Origin: Gynuella sunshinyii YC6258
GTDB taxonomy: Bacteria > Pseudomonadota > Gammaproteobacteria > Pseudomonadales > Natronospirillaceae
Length of the DNA: 64,000 nt
Direction of reading: 5' to 3'
Assembly (NCBI RefSeq): GCF_000940805.1
Contig: NZ_CP007142.1
Span: 2,208,593-2,272,592, forward strand
Part shown: positions 52,490 through 61,850 of the stretch, in pieces
Layout: each line of letters starts with the position of its first letter
How positions within the stretch are numbered: the stretch's first letter is position 1
Made by a program: the position numbers and the translations under genes
Notes under the pieces: generated by a model
The model's input: only the letters and a program-made list of their open reading frames with translations
What the model was told of the DNA's origin: nothing
Databases searched by the model: none

Positions 52490-55354
52490 TTAGACAATGT
52501 CTTCGATCAGGTCTCTCATCAGCTTTTTAGCATTAATCGGCGGGACTTCAAACTGCAGATCCTTGACACTCATGCTGAATGGCTTTCCTTGTTCATAATG
52601 AATTGGCAGCGTGACACCAAAGCGGTAGTCCGGCCCAAAACTATAGGAGGCAAATTGCCATGTATTATCGTAAATATCTCTACCCAATAGTTTGGCGTTG
52701 ATATAACCGGCAATGTCGAAGGTAAATTTGGGTGAAGCATGCAGTCCCATGTTCATGTCCATGATCAGTCCGCTTGCAGGGCTCCAGCGGGTGGATGCAT
52801 CTGCTTTGGCAACACCTGTCAGGCCGGCCATCCCTCCCAATTCGATACCGCCTGTTGCACTGGCCAGACCGCCTCCAACACCGACGCCGGCGCGGGCTGC
52901 AAGTCGAATACCAGCATCAGCGGGTATTTTCACTTCTGCATCTCCCGAGACGGTGGTGTTATTGGGGTGGGCGGAGTGATAGCTCACGCCCAACTGCAAC
53001 TTGGTTATCTGGCCAGGGCCAATACTGGCGATGGCTTTCAGGTTAGCGCCAATTTCGGCAACGATCAGCGGCACAATCGGTACCTGCACGGATACGCTGA
53101 ACAGTTTACGATTAAACGCCTTGCGCTCAAACAACGTGACAGGATTGGCCAACGACAACTGACCGTTGGCCAGAATATCCCCGCTGGGTTGCAGCTGAAC
53201 CCCAACCAATCCTTGTAACCATGGTGTCAGTTGCATCGACAGACGACCACCTCCAAAGATTTTGAATTTGCCATCGGCTGCTGGTGTATTCATCAGATTA
53301 CCGGTTTTTGGATCAATGCCGCGGTTGGTGACTCCGGCGTGCAGTTCACCGCTGAATAAGCCACGTTTGTATTGACCGCTGCCTTCGGCGGTAAAGGCGC
53401 CGTCGTCATAACTCACGGTAAATTTTCCTTTGATTCCGGCGATCCGTGCTTCGACTGCACCGCTGGCGGATACTTTAAATCCAGGCGCATCGCGGCGTTC
53501 AGTGACTTCCACGGCGAGTTCGGCATTATCGATACCGGGAATGGTCTTGCCGGTTTGTGCAGTGCCGTGCATGGAAAGGCCTGTGCGGCTGTGATAGCCG
53601 ATAGTGAGTGAACTTTGGTCGATGCCCGGCAGGTTAAGGTCTGCGGTACCGGTGATGGACAGCCCATCGTTTTGATGATAACCAACCGTTGCCTTGGCAT
53701 GACTGACACCCGGTATTTTGCCTTCGGCTATTTCTGTACTGCCATTCAGGTACCATTTTCCTTGTTGATAACCGACGGCGATGTCTGACTTGCCAAAAAT
53801 CTGCTCATCCATTTTGAATGTACCCGCCAGAGCCAGTGATCCAGTGGTATCCGCTGTTGCGCTGACTTTGCCGGACCCAACGCGGTCTATGGCGAAGTTC
53901 ACCTCTCCATTGGCACTGAGTCCTTTGCTGGTAGAGAGTGCCAGCGTCAGTGATGATTCATTGAGGTGGAAGGGGGCTGGTACGGAAACTTCCTGACTTG
54001 CGAAGGTTTTTTCGATACTCAGTTCGTTGCCTGTGATGGTAAAATCTATGTCCGCTCCGCGCAGCAGTGGCAGATTGGTCACGACTTTCCCTTTGATTAT
54101 CAGATTATTATTCTCATCCAGAGTGACCGAGGAGAGTGTTAACGGACTGAGGGCTTTGACTTCCAGGTTCTGCTGAAAAATTTTATTGATTTGTCGTTCT
54201 GCCTGACTGAAGTTCAGGTATCCGGTCTGTGCCAGTCCGGGCATGGGCGAGATTGAAAAAGCCACTTCGACACCGGCACTCTTCAGAGCTGGGTTATCCG
54301 GCCAGAGTACCCCCACGATTTTGATCGGGTCTTCGTCCTTATCGTTGAAAATGGCGGCGTGGGGCTTGAAGCCGGTGATAAAGCCGGTATCCGTAAATGG
54401 AATTGACTTATCTGCTGACTCTGCCAGTTCGATGGTTCGGGAACGTCCGCCTGAAGCGTTGTTAAAGATCAGGAATTCGCCTTTTCCGGGCTGCAGGCCG
54501 GCTTTTTTGACTTCTGACCGACTCATGGCGTTCAGCGGTTCCAACTGGGTTGCGCGTTCAGCGATGTCCGCTGCCGTATAGTTTTCGGAATTGCCTTTGA
54601 ACGGAGCATCCCAGATGATGTTTTCAAGGGTGACGCTGTAGGTTTTTCTGACGGTATCGACATCCGGTTTATTCGGATTGTTCCAGGGTTCTAATACACT
54701 GCCGATACCCTTGTTGATGGCATTGTTGATACGAGCGCCGGCGCTGCGGTTGGTGGAGCTGTCCAATAACCATAAATTGTCTTCATCCGGTTTTTTGTCA
54801 TCACCACCGAGTTGATACTCTTTCTTATGGTCCACATCGTAGAGCTGGGTGTTGCCTTCGGGAGTCCAGTATGGACGTATGATGCGTTTGATCAGGGTAT
54901 CCCGATTACCAATCACAAATTGCTCATTTTTAGGCGCGACGCTGAGAAAATAGATAGGATCTTCTTCACTTCCGGTATGCCAGGCCCGGCGTGACTGAAG
55001 CTTGTTGTCGAGCCTGCGCGCCAGTCCTGAACCACCCTGAGTCATTTGTTGCCACACGGCAATTTGTCCGGTTTTACGGGGAACGTCGCTGCGCCGGATT
55101 TCAATATCATGGCTACCGGTTTTGGCTTCCTTGGCGGCAATTGCCGGAAAGTGAATGGTGTTGATGGTTAATCGCTTCGCCGAGACTTTACCCTCTGGCC
55201 CTTCATAACCCTGACGGTTGTTGATGCTCTCACGGGTATTGGGTGGAGCGGTTGTAGCAGGACTTGCTGGAGTCGTTGTCGGGGTTCTTGCTGGAGCGGT
55301 TTTGGATTGTTCGGCTGCTGGCGGTTCAGTCTCTGATGGTTTCTGCGCTAACAT
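52490..55354 (-). CDS. Large beta-rich protein with HNH-like segment, candidate eCIS cargo
   Basis: 954-residue protein. Residues 1-45 are Pro/Thr/Ala-rich (disordered). Residues about 150-220 contain YDVDHKKEYQLGGDDKKPDEDNLWLLDSSTNRSAG, an HNH-like arrangement (DH at 175-176, N193, N202). The rest (about 270-900) is repetitive, Gly-rich beta structure (GxADLNLPGIDQSSLTIGYHSRTGLSM-type units), with a C-terminal stretch NPKFTFDIAGYINAKLLGRDIYDN. It has no Cys. It is the last gene of the promoter-proximal eCIS block, where cargo genes often lie. Function is inference. Confidence 0.6.
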   Translation of the reverse strand: MLAQKPSETEPPAAEQSKTAPARTPTTTPASPATTAPPNTRESINNRQGYEGPEGKVSAKRLTINTIHFPAIAAKEAKTGSHDIEIRRSDVPRKTGQIAVWQQMTQGGSGLARRLDNKLQSRRAWHTGSEEDPIYFLSVAPKNEQFVIGNRDTLIKRIIRPYWTPEGNTQLYDVDHKKEYQLGGDDKKPDEDNLWLLDSSTNRSAGARINNAINKGIGSVLEPWNNPNKPDVDTVRKTYSVTLENIIWDAPFKGNSENYTAADIAERATQLEPLNAMSRSEVKKAGLQPGKGEFLIFNNASGGRSRTIELAESADKSIPFTDTGFITGFKPHAAIFNDKDEDPIKIVGVLWPDNPALKSAGVEVAFSISPMPGLAQTGYLNFSQAERQINKIFQQNLEVKALSPLTLSSVTLDENNNLIIKGKVVTNLPLLRGADIDFTITGNELSIEKTFASQEVSVPAPFHLNESSLTLALSTSKGLSANGEVNFAIDRVGSGKVSATADTTGSLALAGTFKMDEQIFGKSDIAVGYQQGKWYLNGSTEIAEGKIPGVSHAKATVGYHQNDGLSITGTADLNLPGIDQSSLTIGYHSRTGLSMHGTAQTGKTIPGIDNAELAVEVTERRDAPGFKVSASGAVEARIAGIKGKFTVSYDDGAFTAEGSGQYKRGLFSGELHAGVTNRGIDPKTGNLMNTPAADGKFKIFGGGRLSMQLTPWLQGLVGVQLQPSGDILANGQLSLANPVTLFERKAFNRKLFSVSVQVPIVPLIVAEIGANLKAIASIGPGQITKLQLGVSYHSAHPNNTTVSGDAEVKIPADAGIRLAARAGVGVGGGLASATGGIELGGMAGLTGVAKADASTRWSPASGLIMDMNMGLHASPKFTFDIAGYINAKLLGRDIYDNTWQFASYSFGPDYRFGVTLPIHYEQGKPFSMSVKDLQFEVPPINAKKLMRDLIEDIV

Positions 55355-55608
55355 AGTGGTACCTTTGAATAGTTCATATACGGGTGGACGGCGTTGATAA
55401 GTGGCAACTGTCTGGATGATGGTCAGGAATGCAGGCTGCTAACTCAGGCTAGTAGTTCAGGGAAATCGATGACTGCCAGATGGTGATGTTGCTCTGCTGT
55501 CAGCAACCGGATGTACTGATGCCCGGCATGAGCACAACATGAATCGCCACCGGGTCACTGACTGAAGGTTTCATTATTGTCTGATGGTCGTCCTCAGAAC
55601 TTTTTCTG
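55355..55608. other. Gap between cargo gene and small beta-protein gene
   Basis: About 254 bp without a gene. A CTATTC segment and a GCCGTCC run occur near 55366-55390 but not in the spacing of the promoter set, so no promoter is claimed. Confidence 0.35.
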
Positions 55609-56313
55609 TCAATAATCGTTCAAAATATACGAGTATGATTCGGACGAAAACGCTCCCGTAGCTGTTGCGATAGTGTTGTCATCATTGCGTACCTGAACAT
55701 ACAGAAAATAATCTCCCACCGGCACCAGATTGGGGTTGCTCAGCAGAAATCCAGCCATGTCGTAGGTGTCTGAATTGGAAATGCTGACGGACTGGATGTG
55801 GGAGTGCTCCAGAACCGGTTTAATGGCAACGGGCAGAGCACCGATTTTGGTGAACTGATCGCTTGTCTGAATAGGATCATCATCAGCCACCAGGTAAAAA
55901 TCCAGCCAGATCCAGGTGCTGGGAAAGTGGGAGTTGGGAAAATCCTCGGCTGCCAGATTTTCGATGTCCAGCTGACAATGACTGAACAGTTGGTTATTGC
56001 CGGGATCGTAAGTGGCGCTGATGTCACTGACTTTGAGGTTGCGGTGGGCATAACCGTTCACGGGTGGTTTTGAGAAATCCACGTGGTCACCTTCGATACC
56101 GGCATAAACGAAGCTCTGTTCGTTGATGTCGGCGATCACCGCAAAACCCTTGTGTTGACCGGGTGCGGTATCGCCGAAGGTATTGTTGTCAAAGGTGATA
56201 TTGAGCTCGCCTTTGTTGATACGTTTTTGCAGTGTGGTGGTAATGTCTCTGGCTTGTGAAGTACCAGTGCTACCGCCGTAAACCGCATATTTGATGGAGA
56301 TGTTGGGGTTCAT
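55609..56313 (-). CDS. Small beta-rich protein
   Basis: 234 residues. The first 80 residues (ISIKYAVYGGSTGTSQARDITTTLQKRINKGELNITFDNNTFGDTAPGQHKGFAVIADI) resemble a DUF3395-type beta-sandwich module found in secreted and DnaJ-linked proteins. The rest looks like a second beta-domain. It lies between the glycine-rich and the HNH-bearing genes. Carbohydrate binding or cargo/fibre role is possible but unproven. Start ATG 56313; frame extends to 56364. Confidence 0.5.
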   Translation of the reverse strand: MNPNISIKYAVYGGSTGTSQARDITTTLQKRINKGELNITFDNNTFGDTAPGQHKGFAVIADINEQSFVYAGIEGDHVDFSKPPVNGYAHRNLKVSDISATYDPGNNQLFSHCQLDIENLAAEDFPNSHFPSTWIWLDFYLVADDDPIQTSDQFTKIGALPVAIKPVLEHSHIQSVSISNSDTYDMAGFLLSNPNLVPVGDYFLYVQVRNDDNTIATATGAFSSESYSYILNDY

Positions 56314-56373
56314 ATCTGAGTCCTGTTGTATTGGCTGAATGGATAATGTGATGGCATGGTGCAAGGCGTGGCG

Positions 56374-57330
56374 TTACAAGCTCAGTGGTTCGCCCCAGCA
56401 GATCATGACGGCGCCATTTTGTCCGGCGTTGGAGAATCCAGGCTGATCGCCACCACCGCCGCCGCCGCCAGCGACATAGGGATATTGCTGCAATAGACTA
56501 CCGGGACCGCCAGCGCCGCCCTGTACGTCTTGACTGTTTTGTCCGGCCAGGCCATCGGCGCCTTTGCCAAACAGGCCTACACCGCCACCCTGGCCGCCAG
56601 TACCGGCTTGATTGCCACTGCCTCCACCACCGCCAGCGCCATGGCTGCCTGGACCGGGATTGCCGTTGAGACCCCCGCCATTTCCGCCGTTGCCGCCATA
56701 GCCGCCGGCACCGCCGCCGCCGCCGGCATCAAAACCTTCTTCCAGTGCAGATCCACCGGCTCCTCCTTGACCGATGATCGCCTGGGTGATGATACCCATG
56801 CCAATACCACCGTTGCCGCTGGTTGCTTCTTCCATTCGTCCGCCTTTACCACCGGTTGCCTTGAGATAATTAAGTATGGCGCTGTCACCACCATCGTCAC
56901 CCTGGCTGTCTTGATTGTGGCCAGCACCGCCAGCACCAACGGTGATGCTCAGACTGTTGGTCAATGGCCTGATAGAATTGGCTGCTGCCAGACCACCGCC
57001 ACCACCACCAGAGCCTATTCCGGGGCCGCGTCCGCCACTGCCTCCGGCACCGACCACCACCATGTGCAGGTACTGCACGCCAGTTGGCACGGTAAAGGTA
57101 TAGTTGCCAGGGTTGGTAAAAATAATGCCACAGCCATTCAGTACCACCAGACCGCCACCGACATCGTCACCATCCTGACCAATGGTGATTGTCGGCCGGC
57201 CAAAACCGAGCCCTTTTAGTTTGCTGTCATGTACAGTGTGCAGCTGCTGAAGTTGTCGGGTATTGTTGCCATCTTTAATAAAGCATCTGGTTAATGCCCG
57301 GAACTCCTGACCTTTTTTGAAATACAGCAT
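56374..57330 (-). CDS. Glycine-rich fibre-like protein
   Basis: 318 residues. The core begins YTFTVPTGVQYLHMVVVGAGGSGGRGPG, a motif of phage and bacterial glycine-rich tail-fibre tips, and continues as long GGxGG stretches (about 35% Gly). In phage fibres such regions form polyglycine-II lattices at the adhesin tip. Start is ATG 57330 with GAGGTG. Part of a fibre set with the next gene upstream. Confidence 0.65.
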   Translation of the reverse strand: MLYFKKGQEFRALTRCFIKDGNNTRQLQQLHTVHDSKLKGLGFGRPTITIGQDGDDVGGGLVVLNGCGIIFTNPGNYTFTVPTGVQYLHMVVVGAGGSGGRGPGIGSGGGGGGLAAANSIRPLTNSLSITVGAGGAGHNQDSQGDDGGDSAILNYLKATGGKGGRMEEATSGNGGIGMGIITQAIIGQGGAGGSALEEGFDAGGGGGAGGYGGNGGNGGGLNGNPGPGSHGAGGGGGSGNQAGTGGQGGGVGLFGKGADGLAGQNSQDVQGGAGGPGSLLQQYPYVAGGGGGGGDQPGFSNAGQNGAVMICWGEPLSL

Positions 57331-57337
57331 AAGCACC

Positions 57338-58654
57338 TCAACTCACAGTGATATACAGGGCGAGAATTTTGCCATCCGGAATATCATCGGCGGTGATCGT
57401 CTGACCGGTATCCTCAACAAATTCGAACAGGTTTTCGAGTGAGAGCGCAGAGGCCAGCGTTGCTGGTGACAGCGCTACATCGTTGCGGGTCGTATCTGCT
57501 GCCTCATCTGCTGTCGCCAGTTTTAAAATGCCTTTCTGGGACTGGCTGGCGACGGGCAGGTTGGCAGTTTTGATTTTCTTTTGAGTGGTCAGGAAGCTCA
57601 GTTCGTTTTCGATATCTGTCACCGGCAATTTGTCCACCGGTACCAGGTCGCTCAGAGCTTTCGGGTCCAATTGTTGTAGTCCTGCACCATTGCCTTCAAA
57701 CATATCAGCAACGACTTTGCTGTCGCTGTTCTGAGTCAGTGTTGTCAGATCGATTTGTGCCGGCAGGCGTTCAGGGTTCAAAGTGCCCTGACTGATATGG
57801 CTGGCATCGAGATTGGTCAGCTCTGCACCGTTACCTTCAAAGCTGCCGGCTTTAACGGTAGTGTTTGCGCCGTCTGTCAGTTGAGTCAGGTCGATGTGGC
57901 CGGGCAGTCGGTCATTGGCAAGGGTGCCGCTGCGGATGTTTTTGGCATTAAGGTCAGTCAGTTTTTCGCCGTTGCCTTCGAAGCTGCCGGCTTTGATATG
58001 ACTGTCTGTGACGGTGTCGGCTCTGCTCAAATCGATTTTTACTGGTAGTCGGTCATTGGCAAGGGTGCCGCTGCGGATGTTTTTGGCATTAAGGTCAGTC
58101 AGTTTTTCGCCGTTGCCTTCGAAGCTGCCGGCTTTGATATGACTGTCTGTGACGGTGTCGGCTCTGCTCAAATCGATTTTTACTGGCAGTCGGTCAATGG
58201 CAAGGGTGCCGCTGCTGATATTGTTGGCGTTGAGGTTGGTCAGGTTTGCGCCCTTACCATCGAAGCTTCCGGCTTTGATATGGCTGTCTGTGACGGTGTC
58301 AGCTCTGCTCAGATCGATTTTTGCTGGCAGTCGGTCATTGGCAAGGGTGCCGCTGCTGATATTGCTGGCGTTGAGGTTGGTCAGGTTTGCGCCCTTACCA
58401 TCGAAGCTACCGGCTTTGATATAACTGCCTGAAACAGTGCCGCTTTTGCTCAGATCGATTTGTGTTGGAAACCGGGCATTGTCCAGAGTACCTGTGATCA
58501 GTGCGTCTGCACTGGTGACGGCATCAATCAACTCGCCAAACTCATCTGAGGTGGGCACGTCACCGGGTTCAAAATATTTTTTCAGGCGTACATCGATAGA
58601 TGGTTCTTGGGTGTCAGTGGACTCAGCCAGGGTACTTTTTATGTTCGTAGTCAT
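57338..58654 (-). CDS. Tail-fibre-like protein with 47-residue repeats
   Basis: 438 residues. The N-terminus (STLAESTDTQEPSIDVRLKKYFEPGDVPTSDEFGELIDAV) resembles phage-fibre attachment. The middle is five copies of a 47-residue unit (NDRLPVKIDLSRADTVTDSHIKAGSFEGNGEKLTDLNAKNIRSGTL); the C-terminus (KIKTANLPVASQSQKGILKLATADEAADTTRNDVALSPATL) is the usual fibre-to-tip transition region. It is probably a second type of fibre, different from the giant fibre. Confidence 0.68.
   Translation of the reverse strand: MTTNIKSTLAESTDTQEPSIDVRLKKYFEPGDVPTSDEFGELIDAVTSADALITGTLDNARFPTQIDLSKSGTVSGSYIKAGSFDGKGANLTNLNASNISSGTLANDRLPAKIDLSRADTVTDSHIKAGSFDGKGANLTNLNANNISSGTLAIDRLPVKIDLSRADTVTDSHIKAGSFEGNGEKLTDLNAKNIRSGTLANDRLPVKIDLSRADTVTDSHIKAGSFEGNGEKLTDLNAKNIRSGTLANDRLPGHIDLTQLTDGANTTVKAGSFEGNGAELTNLDASHISQGTLNPERLPAQIDLTTLTQNSDSKVVADMFEGNGAGLQQLDPKALSDLVPVDKLPVTDIENELSFLTTQKKIKTANLPVASQSQKGILKLATADEAADTTRNDVALSPATLASALSLENLFEFVEDTGQTITADDIPDGKILALYITVS
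57905..58440 (-). repeat. 141-bp tandem repeats in the fibre-like gene
   Basis: A unit starting CGGTCATTGGCAAGGGTGCC occurs at 57909, 58050, 58191 and 58332, exact 141-bp (47-codon) spacing. Copies are nearly identical, so expansion or contraction is likely. Confidence 0.85.
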
Positions 58655-58734
58655 AGGAATGTCCTGTGTTTTCTATGCTGGGTTGAGGATGATTCCGGGA
58701 GGTTGTATGAACCCGGCAAGGTGTTGATGTTGGG

Positions 58735-59349
58735 TTAATGGTGTTCCATGGCACGATCAATTTCCCGGACCACAGAGACGGCACCGGGTTCTGCAATGGT
58801 GACAGGAATGGATAACGACAGCATCAGGCTTGGTTTGGGAGTGGAGCCCATGGCCTGCCAGACTTGTCCGGTCACTTTTTCACTGTGTTCGCTGCCAAAT
58901 AACGTCATGCGGATGCCGAATGGATCGGTGTTCAATTGAAATGCCTGTTGCAAGTCTGTCGGCAGAAAATCGAAGTAACCCAATCCGGTAATGAGATAAC
59001 CGATTAACATGTGTTCAATCAGAGCGCTGCCGGTTTTGTCCTTGCTCCAGACGGTTAGCATGTAACTGATATCGACGTAGCGCGGCTCCTGATAAATGGT
59101 GCTTGAGGTCTTTTGATCATTGATCACGGCGCGCACCGGATCACTGCGGCGACGGCTACGGTCTTCGGCAATACCGATCAGGTAACAGTTGATAACCGGA
59201 CGGGTCGATAGTTCGCTGACGAAGCTTTCGTCGGGGGCTACGAAACTGAGTTCAATCTCGCGCTCGCTGTCGTTATCCAGAGCCAGAACGCGCCGTTCTA
59301 TCAGCGCCTGAAGCGTTTGTTGTACTTTGTGCAGAATAAGTGGGTCCAT
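58735..59349 (-). CDS. eCIS cap protein (DUF4255/Afp16-like)
   Basis: 204 residues. Visible are VQQTLQALIERR, LSFVAPDESFVSELSTRPVINCYLIGIAEDRSRR and YVDISYMLTVWSKDK, the family pattern of DUF4255. In Afp/PVC this protein caps the tube end and sets its length. It is placed beside the AAA+ gene, as expected. AAGGAGCC precedes ATG 59349. Confidence 0.9.
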   Translation of the reverse strand: MDPLILHKVQQTLQALIERRVLALDNDSEREIELSFVAPDESFVSELSTRPVINCYLIGIAEDRSRRRSDPVRAVINDQKTSSTIYQEPRYVDISYMLTVWSKDKTGSALIEHMLIGYLITGLGYFDFLPTDLQQAFQLNTDPFGIRMTLFGSEHSEKVTGQVWQAMGSTPKPSLMLSLSIPVTIAEPGAVSVVREIDRAMEHH

Positions 59350-59358
59350 GGTGGCTCC

Positions 59359-61311
59359 TTACTGTTGGCCCTTGAGCCATTGATTGACTTTCTGGATAGC
59401 CAGATAACCGGCATTGTGTTTGTCCAGTTCCCGCAGAATGGCGCGCGCCAGAATGTCAGCAGAGATGCGGGTGTGTTGTTCTGCCAGACAATACAGCATG
59501 GCCAGTTCGGCAATATTGGCGATCTGGGCCGGACTGAACTCGAAGGCGGCTGCCAGGCTGTCCAGACCGATATTGGTTGCCGGTTGGTATTGCCCCCGAA
59601 GTGCGTGTTGCCAGAGACTCAGGCGGGTGGATATGTCCGGTAGTGGAAATTCAATAACGCTGTGGAGGCGGCGTAAAAAGGCTTCATCCAGGTTGCTTTT
59701 GAAGTTGGTCGATAGCAGTAGCAGGCCCTGATAGTGCTCCATGCGCTGCAGCAGATAACTGACCCCCATGTTGGCGTGTTTGTCATGACTGGAGGAGATT
59801 TCACTGCGCCGGCCAAAAATGGCATCGGCTTCGTCGAACAGCAGAATGGCATGCTGACGTTCGGCCTGATCAAACAGACTGGCCAGATGTTTTTCACTTT
59901 CGCCGATCCATTTACTGGCAACATTGGCGAGGTTGATTTTGTACAACGGCAACACCAGTTCGGCGGCCATCGCTTCTGCAGCCATGCTTTTCCCGGTGCC
60001 GGGCTTACCCCAGAACAGCGCCTGAAGACCCGGTTTGAAACGGGTCAACTGCTGGCTTAGTTCAGAGGAATAGCGTACCCGTAAGATCAATTCCTGCAGT
60101 TGTTGGCGAGTATTGGCGGTAAGGACCATATCGGTCCAGCTCACACCCGGCGGAGATAAAGTCGCCAGTTGTGGATGTTCGCTCTGGTATTGAGTCAGAC
60201 AGGCGTGTTGCAATTGGGTCAGCAGTGTTTCGTTATCGTCCAGCTCTTCGGCGCTTTGGCAGATCTGTGCAATCCTGCCAGGCATGAACGGATAAAGACG
60301 CGCCAGCCATTGCGCCTGTTCCATGGTCAGGCCGTTGTTGCCGATGTTCTGGCCCAGCTGCTGCCATAAACCGCAACGTGTGGGTTCATCTGGTTGTGGG
60401 CAATTGACGGGTGTAAATGTCGCTGTTAACAGAGAACGGTAATAGGCAGCATCGCCGGCTGTTGATGGTTCCGGTTGGTCGCAGACAATGCACCCGGTAT
60501 TCAACTGCCGCCAGTCATCAAGTATGCCCGTCAGCGCCGGTCTGATCTGACACATAGCCGCTCCCTGTGGCCAGTAAATAAAGGGATCGGAATTGTCCAG
60601 CGCAATATCGCGCAGCAGATAGCGAAGTTGTTCGTTGTCCGGTATTTCCGGAGTATCCAGAATGATGCAACGGTCGTGTCCAAGGGTGGCGGCTTTGGAT
60701 AATATCCAGTGCAGCCGCTCGTCCGGATTTCCGCAATCAATGGTTATGATCGGTGCGGTGGTTTGCTGTAACTGATTGGAATAGCAGATGGCATGCCCGG
60801 TGTTGAGTGTGGCCGGCAGGGTCGTCTGCTCTATGCCGGATGACAGGCCGGCCAGTGTTCTGAGTACGGTTTCGTCCAGGTGCAGTGAGTGAGATACCGG
60901 ACCGTTGGCAGTGATTAAATGCCAGCGTCGTAATGGTGAGTTCAACCAGTCCAGTGTGCTGGCCTGTGACGAGGGTAGGGTATCGGTCAGCAGGTGAGTT
61001 GCCCGGTAGAGACTCAGTGAGGGTCCCTGTTCATACCATGAGGTATTGAGAAAGGATGTAATCGCATCGGGTTCCATCGTGCAGATATATGCAAGAGTCA
61101 GCAGATAACGGCTTTTTTTATCGATTTTGAACGTTGTGTTCAGCCGTTCAAACGGTGAGCAGCATGATAACTGACGGAGCGTTTCCATAAATATCCGGTG
61201 ATGTGAACGGATGACTTCTATATCCGCCTGCTCTGACAGAACAGTTCCAAGACGATAAAGACTGGCAGCCAGTTGCTGTTCAATCTGAACCTGATCCGGT
61301 GCCCGGTTCAT
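59359..61311 (-). CDS. eCIS AAA+ ATPase (Afp15-like)
   Basis: 650-residue AAA+ protein. The C-terminal domain has Walker A GKPGTGKS (435-442), Walker B ILLFDEAD (489-496), and an Arg pair in RRLHSVIEFP (547-548); the N-terminal ~350 residues are a degenerate AAA-like half. In Afp/PVC the ATPase is required for assembly of tube and sheath. Its ATG overlaps the lysozyme stop by 4 bp (61308-61311). Confidence 0.9.
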   Translation of the reverse strand: MNRAPDQVQIEQQLAASLYRLGTVLSEQADIEVIRSHHRIFMETLRQLSCCSPFERLNTTFKIDKKSRYLLTLAYICTMEPDAITSFLNTSWYEQGPSLSLYRATHLLTDTLPSSQASTLDWLNSPLRRWHLITANGPVSHSLHLDETVLRTLAGLSSGIEQTTLPATLNTGHAICYSNQLQQTTAPIITIDCGNPDERLHWILSKAATLGHDRCIILDTPEIPDNEQLRYLLRDIALDNSDPFIYWPQGAAMCQIRPALTGILDDWRQLNTGCIVCDQPEPSTAGDAAYYRSLLTATFTPVNCPQPDEPTRCGLWQQLGQNIGNNGLTMEQAQWLARLYPFMPGRIAQICQSAEELDDNETLLTQLQHACLTQYQSEHPQLATLSPPGVSWTDMVLTANTRQQLQELILRVRYSSELSQQLTRFKPGLQALFWGKPGTGKSMAAEAMAAELVLPLYKINLANVASKWIGESEKHLASLFDQAERQHAILLFDEADAIFGRRSEISSSHDKHANMGVSYLLQRMEHYQGLLLLSTNFKSNLDEAFLRRLHSVIEFPLPDISTRLSLWQHALRGQYQPATNIGLDSLAAAFEFSPAQIANIAELAMLYCLAEQHTRISADILARAILRELDKHNAGYLAIQKVNQWLKGQQ

Positions 61312-61850
61312 TGACCGGTTTCCATTTCTCTGGCCAGTTCTTCAGCCCGTTTGCCGACCTGCCGTGCCCATTTTGAATCCAGCATTTCAACTGCAGCCCG
61401 GCTGAAGTCGCGGTTAGCGAGGGCTGCCAGCATGTTTTTGAATTTCAGCAGGCCGTTGACGCCAAGATTAAATGCCATATTAATCAGCACCCGGCGGCGG
61501 CATTGATCAAGTACCAGATAGACCGGTAGTTCGCTGTTTAATCGCTGGCAGGTATCATCGATATCATGGTCAAGCAGGGTCTGCGCCTCGGCGACGGTGA
61601 TACCTTTATCCAGCAGAGCAATCTGACTGCGCTGACTGATGCCGTATTGCAGTACCTTTTTTGCCTGATCTGACCGGCCACGGTTTTCCAGCAACCAGGC
61701 TGCTTCTTCGACAGACAGTCCTTTATCGTCCAGATTGCGGCCGACACCGATGGTTCTTCTTCCGGCAGGGCAACGATAAATTTCTGTTTTGAGGCCTTCG
61801 TGACGAATCAATTGTGCTTGCAGCAACTGTTTACTGTGTTCACTCAGCAT
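61308..61850 (-). CDS. T4-type lysozyme (GH24) of the eCIS
   Basis: About 180 residues. GH24 features: RHEGLKTEIYRCPAGRRTIGVGRNLD with the catalytic Glu (in HEG) and Thr of TIGVG; the Asp of the classical triad is replaced by Cys (YRC), as in many phage endolysins. Also QIALLDKG, RRRVLINMAFNLGVNGLLKFKNML. It probably cuts peptidoglycan for particle assembly or release. ATG 61850 with AGGAG is preferred over 61868. It overlaps the antiterminator gene by 11 bp. Confidence 0.85.
   Translation of the reverse strand: MLSEHSKQLLQAQLIRHEGLKTEIYRCPAGRRTIGVGRNLDDKGLSVEEAAWLLENRGRSDQAKKVLQYGISQRSQIALLDKGITVAEAQTLLDHDIDDTCQRLNSELPVYLVLDQCRRRVLINMAFNLGVNGLLKFKNMLAALANRDFSRAAVEMLDSKWARQVGKRAEELAREMETGQ

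Noticed and set aside
55366-55392. CTATTC and GCCGTCC near the HNH-bearing gene as another shared promoter
   Set aside because: The two parts are in the wrong order and spacing compared with TTCACAY-N13-CGTC.
57905-58440. Regular 141-bp repeats that could suggest a CRISPR array
   Set aside because: The repeats are in frame, contiguous and encode 47-residue units of a fibre-like protein; no spacers or cas genes.
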